Assembly (NCBI GenBank): GCA_045543675.1
Contig: JAZPXM010000013.1
Location: 1 to 6,999 of the forward strand
Direction: 5' to 3'
DNA length: 6,999 nt
Source of the DNA: URNF01 sp045543675
GTDB lineage: Bacteria; Bacillota; Clostridia; Oscillospirales; Acutalibacteraceae
The notes under the pieces were generated by a model, which was given only the letters and a program-made list of their open reading frames with translations, ran no database searches and was not told where the DNA came from. Shown here one piece after another: positions 1-6,614 of this stretch. The stretch's first letter is position 1. Each line of letters starts with the position of its first letter. The position numbers and the translations under genes are program-made.

Positions 1-573
1 CTGTCCAAGCTCATTCCCCGTATGAAAGAGGAATATTCCCGTATGTTGCGGGATGAGCAGGCGTCGCTGGCTCCGACGGTACTGCCGTCTACGCCGGCAC
101 CTCGTCGCCACCACCACAATGAGGGTGTTATCATCGACGATGTGGAGGACTGCCTGGTCAAGTTTGCCCAGTGCTGTAACCCGGTGCCGGGTGATCAGAT
201 TATTGGCTTCATCACCCGTGGCTATGGCGTGTCCATCCATCGCCGCGACTGCAGCAATGTGCCGCGCGATATCGCCACCGCCCCCAACAAGGAGCGGTGG
301 GTCACGGTGCATTGGGAACAGTCGGTAAATACCGAATTCCACGCGAATTTGCGTATCGTGGCGCACGACAGCAACAACCTGCTTCTTAAGGTCACCACCT
401 TGCTGGCGGGAATGCACATTCCTGTGCATTCCGTTAATGCGCGTGACCAAGAGGTCGGTGCGGTGATGTCTATGACCATCGCGGTCAACAGCGTGGAGCA
501 TCTGCAGATGGTGATCAAAAAACTCAGTGCCATTGACGGCGTAGATGCCGTCCAGCGCACAGGTCATATGTAA
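1..573 (+). CDS. relA: RelA/SpoT-type (p)ppGpp synthetase/hydrolase, C-terminal part (5' end outside window)
   Basis: This is the C-terminal quarter of a long RSH protein that makes and/or degrades the alarmone (p)ppGpp in the cytoplasm. The reading frame is open from base 1 (LSKLIPRMKEEY...), so the gene enters from the left and its hydrolase, synthetase and TGS domains are not seen. Visible are the end of the helical region (1-60), a variable Pro/His-rich linker (about 61-120), the conserved zinc-finger/CC domain with the adjacent cysteines of FAQCCNPVPGD (172-177) and the HRRDC motif (238-252), and a C-terminal ACT domain (about 346-570). In this family these domains contact the ribosome and regulate the catalytic half. 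Twelve bases separate the stop from dtd, whose Shine-Dalgarno overlaps the stop region, so the two are probably co-transcribed. Whether it is a bifunctional Rel or a synthetase-only RelA cannot be decided without the N-terminus. Confidence 0.95.
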   Translation: MSKLIPRMKEEYSRMLRDEQASLAPTVLPSTPAPRRHHHNEGVIIDDVEDCLVKFAQCCNPVPGDQIIGFITRGYGVSIHRRDCSNVPRDIATAPNKERWVTVHWEQSVNTEFHANLRIVAHDSNNLLLKVTTLLAGMHIPVHSVNARDQEVGAVMSMTIAVNSVEHLQMVIKKLSAIDGVDAVQRTGHM

Positions 574-585
574 GGAAGAGTCAGA

Positions 586-1050
586 ATGAAAGCAGTATTT
601 CAGCGTGTAACAGAGGCCTCCGTCACCGTAGACGGGCAGCAGATCGCCTCCATCGGCAACGGCGCTTTGTTGTTGGTGGGTGTGTGCCAGGAAGACACCG
701 CCGCCGAGGCGGAGTTGCTGGCGAAAAAGGTAGCGGGCTTGCGTGTGTTCTGCGACGAGCAGGATAAGATGAATTTGTCCGTGCTGGACATAGGCGGCAG
801 CGTGTTGGCGGTTTCCCAGTTCACCCTGTGCGCCAACACCGCCCGTGGTCGCCGTCCCGACTTCTTCGGTGCGGCACGACCCGAACAGGCGCTTCCGCTT
901 TTCGAGCATTTTACGGAATGTTTGCGGCAGGAGGGTGTGCAGGACGTACAGACCGGCGAGTTTGGTGCGGATATGAAGGTGCGCCTGCTCAACGACGGTC
1001 CCGTAACCATCCTGTTAGACACCGACGTGTGGAAAAAGGGGGAGCGGTAA
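586..1050 (+). CDS. dtd: D-aminoacyl-tRNA deacylase
   Basis: This cytoplasmic homodimeric proofreading enzyme hydrolyses D-amino acids (and, in the family, glycine mischarged on tRNA-Ala) from tRNA. At 154 residues it has the family's usual length. Both active-site signatures are present: SQFTL at residues 77-81 (with Thr80) and NDGPVT at 136-141, which carries the cross-subunit Gly-cisPro pair (Gly138-Pro139). The conserved GRRPDF segment lies at 88-93, and the N-terminal MKAVFQRVTEASVTV is typical. The start is supported by AAGGAAG at 572-578, eight bases upstream. It sits between the RSH gene and the MBL hydrolase, an arrangement common in Clostridia. Its stop codon directly abuts the next start codon. 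Nothing is missing or odd. Confidence 0.97.
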   Translation: MKAVFQRVTEASVTVDGQQIASIGNGALLLVGVCQEDTAAEAELLAKKVAGLRVFCDEQDKMNLSVLDIGGSVLAVSQFTLCANTARGRRPDFFGAARPEQALPLFEHFTECLRQEGVQDVQTGEFGADMKVRLLNDGPVTILLDTDVWKKGER

Positions 1051-1668
1051 ATGAATATCCGACAGCTTGTCCTGGGTGCCCTGGGCACCAATTGCTATAT
1101 CGTCTGGGACGATGAGAAGAAGGCGGTCGTGATCGATCCCGCCTGCTACCCCGACCGCATTTTAGCCGTTATCAAGGAAGAAGGGCTTGAGGTCACCTCC
1201 GTGGTGCTCACCCACGCCCATTTTGACCATATGGAGGGCGCACAGGGCGTTTGCGAGGCAACCGACGCGCCGCTGTGCGTAGGTGCCGGAGATGCGCCTG
1301 CGGTGGCGGATCCCTCTCGCAACCTGTCTGCCCGCCTGATGGCGAAGCGGATGGTGTCACTGACCCCCGATCGCATTCTTCGGGAGGGGGATACGCTGAC
1401 GGTCGGGTCGATGTCCTTTACCGTGTGGGAGACCCCCGGTCACACCCCCGGCTGTATCTGTCTGGTAGGGGAGGATGTAGTCTTTTCCGGCGATACCCTG
1501 TTCTGCGGTAGCATCGGACGGACGGATTTTCCCGGCGGGGACGATATGGCAATGCTACGCTCTCTGCGGCGGCTGGCAACTCTGCCGCAGGATATGGCGG
1601 TGTATTCCGGTCACGGACCCGCCACCACCATCGGTCAGGAGATCCGCACCAATCCCTATATGCGTTAA
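1051..1668 (+). CDS. MBL-fold metallohydrolase, glyoxalase II-like
   Basis: A 205-residue single-domain metallo-beta-lactamase-fold hydrolase, expected in the cytoplasm with two bound metal ions. All ligands are visible: the THAHFDH motif (His55, His57, Asp59, His60), His131 in PGHTPGC, Asp148 in FSGDTLF, and His188 in YSGHGPATT. The family includes hydroxyacylglutathione hydrolase-like thioesterases, but this short form lacks the C-terminal substrate-binding domain of true glyoxalase II, so the substrate is not known. The start codon follows the dtd stop with no gap and is served by GGGGGAG at 1038-1044, inside the end of dtd, which points to tight co-translation. The hydrolase is found next to dtd and hemZ in many Clostridia, but this context does not reveal its reaction. 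Confidence 0.9.
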   Translation: MNIRQLVLGALGTNCYIVWDDEKKAVVIDPACYPDRILAVIKEEGLEVTSVVLTHAHFDHMEGAQGVCEATDAPLCVGAGDAPAVADPSRNLSARLMAKRMVSLTPDRILREGDTLTVGSMSFTVWETPGHTPGCICLVGEDVVFSGDTLFCGSIGRTDFPGGDDMAMLRSLRRLATLPQDMAVYSGHGPATTIGQEIRTNPYMR

Positions 1669-1680
1669 AAGGAGCTATCT

Positions 1681-3159
1681 ATGCACCTGTATTTAGTAGG
1701 TAATGACTTCCACTTTGAGTGTGAGAACGTTTGTCGGCTTTTTTTGCCGCTGGAAAAGATCATAACCCACCACGAGGAACAGCCCACCGAAGCGCACGGA
1801 CTGACGGTGGTGTGTACCATGCGGACGACAGCTGACGGTGCCCGCCTTGCCTGTCGCGTGTGGCTGGATAGCTTCGACGAAACGGCAGAAAGCGCCGTTT
1901 CCGTCGGTGGCGAGGACTTTTCCGACCGCTGTGAGCTGGAATTGTGTACGCTGCTGTACCGTTTACTTGTAAAGCTTCTTGGCTTTACACACGGTTGGGG
2001 CTTGGTGACGGGGGTTCGCCCGGTCAAACTGCTCCGCCGTTTGGTGCGGGAGAATGGGGAAGAGGCGGCGCTCGCCTACTTTCGTGACAAATTGCTGGTA
2101 GGGGACGAAAAGCGTGCGCTCTGCCGCACCACCCTGCAGGCGGAGGATAAGCTGCTGGCATTGTCCCGTCCCGATTCGTTCAGTTTGTACGTTTCCATTC
2201 CTTTCTGTCCTACCCGCTGTGATTATTGCTCTTTTGTGTCCCAAACGGTGGTACAGGCGAGAAAACTCATCCCCGTGTATGTGGAGCAGCTGTGTAAGGA
2301 GATCGCTTATACGGGAAAGTTAGCAAAATCCTTAGGGCTGCGGCTGGAAACGGTGTATTTCGGCGGCGGTACGCCGACCACGTTATCTGCCGAACAGTTG
2401 GGATTTTTGACCGATTGTATTGCCAAGCAGTACGATTTATCGCACGTGCGGGAATACACGGTGGAAGCGGGCAGGCCCGATACCGTCACCGAAGAAAAAT
2501 TACGGGTGCTGAAGGCCGCGGGGGTATCCCGTATCAGCATCAACCCGCAAACGCTGAACGACGAAGTGTTACAGCATATCGGGCGAAAACATACCGCGGC
2601 GCAGTTTTACGAGGCGTTTGATTTGGCGCGCCGTGTGGGTCACGATAATATCAACACCGATTTGATTGCGGGGTTGCCGAGTGACAGCTATGAAAGTTTT
2701 GTTAATACCATGGACGGTATTTTATCCTTGTCACCCGAAAGCGTGACGGTGCATACGCTATCCATGAAGCGTGCCGCAAATCTCAACTTGCAAAAACGCG
2801 CCGATTACCGCACCGCTGACGATGCGGCGCGTATGGTCGCGCACAGTGCGCAGTGCTTGTCAAGCGCAGACTACCACCCCTATTACCTGTACCGACAAAG
2901 CCGAACGGTAGGTAATCAAGAAAATGTCGGTTGGGCAAAGGACGGTAAAGACGGACTATACAACGTGTATATCATGGACGAAACGCATACCATTTTAGCG
3001 TGCGGTGCGGGCGCGGTATCCAAACTCAAAAAACCGCACAGCGAATATTTAGAACGTATTTTTAATTATAAGTTTCCGTACGAATACAACGACTCGTTAC
3101 AGGAAATGCTGAATCGTAAAGACAATGTACGAACATTTTACGAAAGGATGAGAACATGA
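1681..3159 (+). CDS. hemZ: HemZ, coproporphyrinogen III oxidase-like radical SAM protein
   Basis: A 492-residue radical SAM protein of the HemN/HemW/HemZ family; Bacillus HemZ has about the same length. About 165 residues precede the radical SAM core, as is typical of HemZ. The 4Fe-4S cluster motif is CPTRCDYC (Cys176, Cys180, Cys183), followed by the SAM-binding GGGTPT at 228-233 and the signature EAGRPDT at 262-268. A C-terminal region with YLYRQ and ENVGWA matches the family. The usual annotation is oxygen-independent coproporphyrinogen III dehydrogenase, but the motif reads CxxxCxxCxF, as in the heme-binding HemW group, and not CxxxCxxCxC as in proven HemN, so the reaction is uncertain. 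The start has AAAAGGAG at 1667-1674, six bases upstream. The stop overlaps the next gene's start (ATGA). Leucine codon use changes within this gene, from few to many TTA codons. Confidence 0.9.
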   Translation: MHLYLVGNDFHFECENVCRLFLPLEKIITHHEEQPTEAHGLTVVCTMRTTADGARLACRVWLDSFDETAESAVSVGGEDFSDRCELELCTLLYRLLVKLLGFTHGWGLVTGVRPVKLLRRLVRENGEEAALAYFRDKLLVGDEKRALCRTTLQAEDKLLALSRPDSFSLYVSIPFCPTRCDYCSFVSQTVVQARKLIPVYVEQLCKEIAYTGKLAKSLGLRLETVYFGGGTPTTLSAEQLGFLTDCIAKQYDLSHVREYTVEAGRPDTVTEEKLRVLKAAGVSRISINPQTLNDEVLQHIGRKHTAAQFYEAFDLARRVGHDNINTDLIAGLPSDSYESFVNTMDGILSLSPESVTVHTLSMKRAANLNLQKRADYRTADDAARMVAHSAQCLSSADYHPYYLYRQSRTVGNQENVGWAKDGKDGLYNVYIMDETHTILACGAGAVSKLKKPHSEYLERIFNYKFPYEYNDSLQEMLNRKDNVRTFYERMRT

Positions 3160-4094
3160 AGCCCATCACGAATCCCCGTTCTTTGACGGTAGACGGTATT
3201 AACGAAGCGCTAACGAACGATGCCGATGCGTTTATCGCCGCCGAAAATGCACGATATTTCCATGAGGTGGACGACGTTGCCGCCGTGTTATGCGAACACA
3301 TGCCGAACCGCTGCTTGGTCATGTTATCGGGCCCATCCTCGGCGGGGAAAACCACCACGGCGGGGAAACTGACCGAAGCGTTAAAGCGGCGCGGCAGGGC
3401 GGCGCATATTGTATCGCTTGATAATTTTTACCGCGGGTTGGGGCAAGCCCCGGTACTGCCCGACGGCAGTCACGATTACGAGTCTGTGGAAGCGTTAGAT
3501 ATGCCGCAGTTGCAGCATTGTATGACACAGTTATTGACCGACGGATGTACCGAATTGCCGGTATTTGATTTTCACACCCGCCAACCGGCACCGTATACCG
3601 AAACGTTGTGTGCACACGAAAACGATGTCGTGATTTTCGAGGGGATTCATGCGCTCAATCCCGTGTTGGAACAACATTTACCGCGAGAAAACGTGTTTAA
3701 GATTTTCATTAACGTGATGTTACCGATATACGAGGGGTGGGATAAACTGCTTGCCCGCCGTGATTTGCGGTTGGTACGGCGCTTACTTCGCGATTATCGG
3801 TTCCGCAACAGTTCGCTGGAAAACACGTTGGATATGTGGAAGCAAGTCGTGCGCGGAGAAAATTTGTATATGTTCCCGTTTGTGGATACCGCCGACGTGA
3901 TTTTTGACACCACTCACGCGTACGAACCTGCCATGCTCGGCCCGCAACTGTTACCGCTGTTACGCGAGATTTCGCCCGACAGTCCGCATGCCGAGACGGT
4001 GCAACATTTGATTAACGCGTTAGAAAAATTCAAGCCGCTTGCGGTGGATAAGTTACCCGCTGATGCCCTGCTGCGGGAGTTTGTGGGGAAATAG
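3156..4094 (+). CDS. Uridine kinase-like nucleoside kinase (P-loop, phosphoribulokinase/uridine kinase family)
   Basis: A 312-residue P-loop kinase predicted to phosphorylate a nucleoside, probably uridine or cytidine, with a nucleoside triphosphate. The Walker A loop GPSSAGKT is at residues 59-66, SLDNFYR follows at about 89-95, the Walker B-like VVIFEGIHALNP is at about 158-169, and an Arg-rich segment RRLLRDYRFR lies near 210-219. These match the C-terminal half of the roughly 550-residue clostridial nucleoside kinases that carry TGS and threonyl-tRNA-synthetase-like domains at the N-terminus. Here only about 55 residues precede the P-loop, so those domains are absent. The start is set by the ATGA overlap with hemZ and by AAAGGA at 3143-3148. 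No terminator hairpin follows the stop. True nucleoside specificity is inferred from family resemblance only; another small-molecule kinase of the same superfamily is possible. Confidence 0.82.
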   Translation: MKPITNPRSLTVDGINEALTNDADAFIAAENARYFHEVDDVAAVLCEHMPNRCLVMLSGPSSAGKTTTAGKLTEALKRRGRAAHIVSLDNFYRGLGQAPVLPDGSHDYESVEALDMPQLQHCMTQLLTDGCTELPVFDFHTRQPAPYTETLCAHENDVVIFEGIHALNPVLEQHLPRENVFKIFINVMLPIYEGWDKLLARRDLRLVRRLLRDYRFRNSSLENTLDMWKQVVRGENLYMFPFVDTADVIFDTTHAYEPAMLGPQLLPLLREISPDSPHAETVQHLINALEKFKPLAVDKLPADALLREFVGK

Positions 4095-4123
4095 TTGTTT
4101 TTTCGGCAATTATCCGTTATAAT
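4095..4123 (+). promoter_or_regulatory. Sigma-A type promoter for the zinc-ribbon/amidohydrolase unit
   Basis: TTGTTT (4095-4100) and a perfect TATAAT (4118-4123) are separated by exactly 17 bases, the optimal spacing for the housekeeping sigma factor. The -35 box begins at the base after the kinase stop codon. Transcription would start near 4130, giving a leader of about 36 nt before the ATG at 4166. No operator or riboswitch is evident. As no terminator precedes it, readthrough from the upstream operon is also possible. Confidence 0.75.
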
Positions 4124-4150
4124 GAAATTGTAAAAATACGATTTATGAGA

Positions 4151-4157
4151 AAAGGAG
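4151..4157 (+). promoter_or_regulatory. Shine-Dalgarno site that decides the start of the zinc-ribbon gene
   Basis: AAAGGAG lies eight bases before the ATG at 4166. An in-frame ATG at 4145 lies upstream of this site, has no comparable ribosome binding site of its own, and would make the site part of the coding sequence. The start at 4166 is therefore preferred. Confidence 0.8.
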
Positions 4158-4165
4158 TGGAAAAC

Positions 4166-4525
4166 ATGGCAGCTTGGGAAAAGGTCGTATCGTATGCCAA
4201 AGGCGCCGCCGAAACGGTGGGCAAAAAAACCGACGAGTGGATGGAACTGGGGAAAATGAAACTGAAAATTTCCGAGTACCGGCGCGACATTGCCGCCGCT
4301 CATGAGGGTTTGGGACGATTGGTGTATGACAGCCGCAAAAGCGGAGAATCGGTTGACGACATGATTGACGCCTGTGTGGAACAATTAGACGAATTGAATC
4401 ACGCGTTGGAAGAATTGGAAGAAAAAGTCATGTTTGCCAAAAACGCCGTTCGTTGCGAAAAATGCGGCGCGGCAAACGGCAGTACCGCACAATTCTGCAG
4501 TCAATGCGGTGAAAAATTAGTATGA
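4166..4525 (+). CDS. Small helical protein with C-terminal zinc ribbon
   Basis: A 119-residue protein that I cannot name. Residues 1-30 are a basic/amphipathic segment (AWEKVVSYAKGAAETVGKKT). Residues about 30-95 are rich in Glu, Lys, Leu and Ala and look like long helices or a coiled coil, with a short break around 56-62. The C-terminus is a classic zinc ribbon, with two pairs of cysteines (Cys97/Cys100 and Cys111/Cys114) in CEKCG...CSQCG arrangement. There is no signal peptide and no membrane segment, so it is probably cytoplasmic. Start choice follows the strong AAAGGAG site; starting at 4145 would add seven residues. Its stop overlaps the amidohydrolase start (ATGA), so the two proteins are likely translated in coupled fashion from the promoter at 4095-4123. 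Such small zinc-ribbon proteins are widespread in Clostridia without a known role. Confidence 0.85.
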   Translation: MAAWEKVVSYAKGAAETVGKKTDEWMELGKMKLKISEYRRDIAAAHEGLGRLVYDSRKSGESVDDMIDACVEQLDELNHALEELEEKVMFAKNAVRCEKCGAANGSTAQFCSQCGEKLV

Positions 4526-5802
4526 CGAGCATTCTATTCCGCAACGTTGCGGTCATCCGTGCCGACGGTACGGTTTGTCAAAACGGCTTTGTCGGGGTAC
4601 AGGGTACTCATATTGTATACGTGGACAACGTCCCCCCTGTGCAAGAATTTGACGAGGTTATTGACGGCACCGGCAAAACGCTGACCGCGGGTCTTACAAA
4701 CGCGCATACCCACGTAGGAATGTCGCTCATGCGCGGGTACGGCGAAGATATGCCGCTGCAAAATTGGTTATTTGACCGCATTTTCCCGTTTGAGGATAAA
4801 CTCAGCGGCGAAGCGGTGTATTGGAGCAGTTTATTGGGCATTGCCGAAATGATAAAAAGCGGTACCACGGCGTTTAGTGATATGTATTTCTTTTGCGAGG
4901 ATACGGCACGAGCGGTGCTGGAAAGCGGTATTAAAGCCAATATCGGGCGGGGAATTTCCTGCTTTGATACGTCACTTCGCTTTGCCGATTTGGCGGCATA
5001 CCGTGACCTTCTCGCACTAATCTCTGATTTTCACGGCGCCGATGACGGGCGGTTGCGCATCGACGTGGCACCGCACGCGGAATACACCACGCGTCCCGAT
5101 ATTTTGCACGATGCGGGAGAACTTGCGGCAAAACACGGGTTACGTATGCAAGTGCACGTTTCGGAAACGCGTGACGAGCATTTGGCTTGTGTGGGTCGGC
5201 ACGGCAAAACTCCCACCGCCGTATTGAAAAAAACGGGTGTATTATCCCAACCGCTGACGATTGCACACGGCGTATGGTTGACCGACTCGGACCGCGAATT
5301 ACTCTATGAAAACAAGGTTACCGTAGCACATTGTGCCAAAAGTAATTTGAAGCTTGGCAGCGGTGTGGCGGATATTCCCGCTTTACAAAAGGCCGGAATT
5401 GCGGTAGCAGTTGGTACGGATTCCGCCGCGAGTAACAATGCGCTGAATATGGTGGACGAATTGCACACCGCCGCCCTTTTACAAAAAGGAATGTGTCAAG
5501 ACCCTACCGTGCTACCCGCCGAAGCGGTATGGAGCATGGGTACACGCGCGGGGGCACTTTCGCAAGGGCGCGACGATTGCGGTGATGTAGCGGTTGGTTT
5601 TCGTGCGGATTTGGTATTGTGGGATACCAACACCTTGCTCGGCTCTCCCCTTTCGGATATTTTGTACGGCGGAAACACGCAGGTGTTACTGACCATGGCA
5701 GACGGCAAGGTGCTGTACCGTAACGGACAGTTTACCACCTTGGATATTGAAAAAATCCACAGGGAAGCCAAACGGTGCGCACAAAACATAAACGGTAAGT
5801 GA
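4522..5802 (+). CDS. mtaD: Amidohydrolase, 5-methylthioadenosine/S-adenosylhomocysteine deaminase family
   Basis: A 426-residue cytoplasmic metal-dependent deaminase of the amidohydrolase superfamily, normal length for the family. Members convert S-adenosylhomocysteine, methylthioadenosine or adenosine to the inosine form with release of ammonia. The metal and catalytic residues are all visible: NAHTH (His62, His64), HVSET (His212, Glu215), IAHG (His249) and GTDSAASNN (Asp300). HCAKSN (270-275) and the MRGYGEDMPLQNWL segment after the HxH motif are typical of the MtaD branch, and Arg143 and Arg153 lie where ligand-contacting arginines occur in the family. There is no good Shine-Dalgarno; the ATGA overlap with the zinc-ribbon gene suggests translation by coupling. 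The TGA stop falls in the terminator palindrome. Chlorohydrolase-like or other adenosine-type deaminase activity cannot be excluded from sequence alone. Confidence 0.88.
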   Translation: MTSILFRNVAVIRADGTVCQNGFVGVQGTHIVYVDNVPPVQEFDEVIDGTGKTLTAGLTNAHTHVGMSLMRGYGEDMPLQNWLFDRIFPFEDKLSGEAVYWSSLLGIAEMIKSGTTAFSDMYFFCEDTARAVLESGIKANIGRGISCFDTSLRFADLAAYRDLLALISDFHGADDGRLRIDVAPHAEYTTRPDILHDAGELAAKHGLRMQVHVSETRDEHLACVGRHGKTPTAVLKKTGVLSQPLTIAHGVWLTDSDRELLYENKVTVAHCAKSNLKLGSGVADIPALQKAGIAVAVGTDSAASNNALNMVDELHTAALLQKGMCQDPTVLPAEAVWSMGTRAGALSQGRDDCGDVAVGFRADLVLWDTNTLLGSPLSDILYGGNTQVLLTMADGKVLYRNGQFTTLDIEKIHREAKRCAQNINGK

Positions 5803-5843
5803 ACATAAAAAAAGACGGTCAGTGACCGTCTTTTTTTATGTTC
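5801..5843. terminator. Bidirectional intrinsic terminator (43-nt perfect palindrome)
   Basis: Bases 5801-5821 are the exact reverse complement of 5823-5843, centred on G5822. The core hairpin is GACGGTC-AGT-GACCGTC (5814-5830), flanked by seven A on the left and seven T on the right, so on each strand a GC-rich stem is followed by a U tract. It lies between convergent genes: it begins within the amidohydrolase stop codon and ends three bases beyond the stop of the minus-strand kinase. Confidence 0.95.
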
Positions 5844-5846
5844 AGA

Positions 5847-6596
5847 TTATTCGTAATCCACCACATCAACCCAAGAAAGCAGGAATTCACGTTCGTGGGC
5901 GTTGCCTTTGACCGACTGCGAAGCCGCAACAATCGGCATCCATTTTTGAACGTATTGTCTGGCAGTGTTGCTCTTTTTGCAGAACAAATCCAGATATTTT
6001 TTGGCGGTGTCGGTGTCGTCGTTCAAGCAGAACAGCAAGTACGTGCGTGCCGCATCGGCAGTAGCATTACCTTGTGTTGCATGAGCCCAGTCAAGAATAT
6101 ACGGCGTACCGTCTTCGGCAAGGATGATATTGGACGGGTTGAAGTCACCGTGGCAAACTTTATTATGCTTGGGCATACCTTCCAAACGGGTATGCAATTC
6201 GTAACGCGTGGTGGCATCCAATTCGGTGGCGGAAATCTTGCGGTTCATTTTATCTTTGAGTTTGTTGAGCAACGGACTTTTTTGAGCGTGTATGGTCAGT
6301 TGCACCTCCACAAAAAGTTCCAGGTACTCATCTTTTTTCTCATGGTCTTCTTCCATAAGCTGCGCCAACGTTTTGCCTTGGATGTGTTCCGATACAATCG
6401 CCCATTTCCCGTCCACCATGGTAACTTCTATAATTTTGGGGATATTCAAGCCCGTTTCTTCAATTCTGGCTTGGTTGAGCGCTTCGTTGAGGACATCGGC
6501 TTTGGAGTAATCTTCGTTAAACACTTTGATGCAACGGTTCCCGTCGCGGTAAACGGTCTTATCGTTTCTTACAGCAATGATTTCATCAAATTTCAT
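5847..6596 (-). CDS. APH-fold phosphotransferase of unknown substrate
   Basis: A 249-residue protein of the aminoglycoside phosphotransferase/choline kinase fold. It has a nucleotide-lobe lysine (probably Lys24 in CIKVF), a hinge around SEHIQGKTL (69-77), the catalytic motif HGDFNPSN (His149, Asp151, Asn156) and the metal-binding Asp169 in ILDWAH. No signal peptide or membrane segment is visible. The fold covers antibiotic kinases, choline, homoserine and fructosamine kinases and others; the substrate here is not known. GGGAGGT (6605-6611), eight bases upstream, supports the start. The gene follows adhE after 18 nt with no terminator between them, so it is probably on the same transcript, and ends at the shared bidirectional terminator. 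Being chromosomal, compact and downstream of a fermentation gene, it is more likely a metabolic or housekeeping kinase than a resistance gene. Confidence 0.85.
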   Translation of the reverse strand: MKFDEIIAVRNDKTVYRDGNRCIKVFNEDYSKADVLNEALNQARIEETGLNIPKIIEVTMVDGKWAIVSEHIQGKTLAQLMEEDHEKKDEYLELFVEVQLTIHAQKSPLLNKLKDKMNRKISATELDATTRYELHTRLEGMPKHNKVCHGDFNPSNIILAEDGTPYILDWAHATQGNATADAARTYLLFCLNDDTDTAKKYLDLFCKKSNTARQYVQKWMPIVAASQSVKGNAHEREFLLSWVDVVDYE

Positions 6597-6614
6597 GGTC
6601 CTTTACCTCCCTTT

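Noticed and set aside
97..118. Short run of histidines in the RSH protein as a metal-binding tag-like element
   Set aside because: Three histidines in a poorly conserved linker between the helical and zinc-finger regions; no further structure supports a function.
600..1091. Long open frame on the minus strand opposite dtd
   Set aside because: It lies wholly antisense to well-supported dtd, its translation shows no recognisable domain, and it has no convincing ribosome site; it is a by-product of the GC-rich codon pattern.
4145..4165. Upstream in-frame ATG for the zinc-ribbon protein
   Set aside because: The AAAGGAG ribosome site lies between this ATG and the one at 4166, at proper distance only for the latter.
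3914..4384. Minus-strand open frame across the kinase end and the start of the zinc-ribbon gene
   Set aside because: It overlaps two real genes and a promoter on the other strand and encodes no recognisable protein.
5847..6596. Aminoglycoside resistance gene
   Set aside because: Only the general fold and the HGDFNPSN/DW motifs are shared. There is no mobile context, and the gene sits behind adhE, so a resistance call is not supported.
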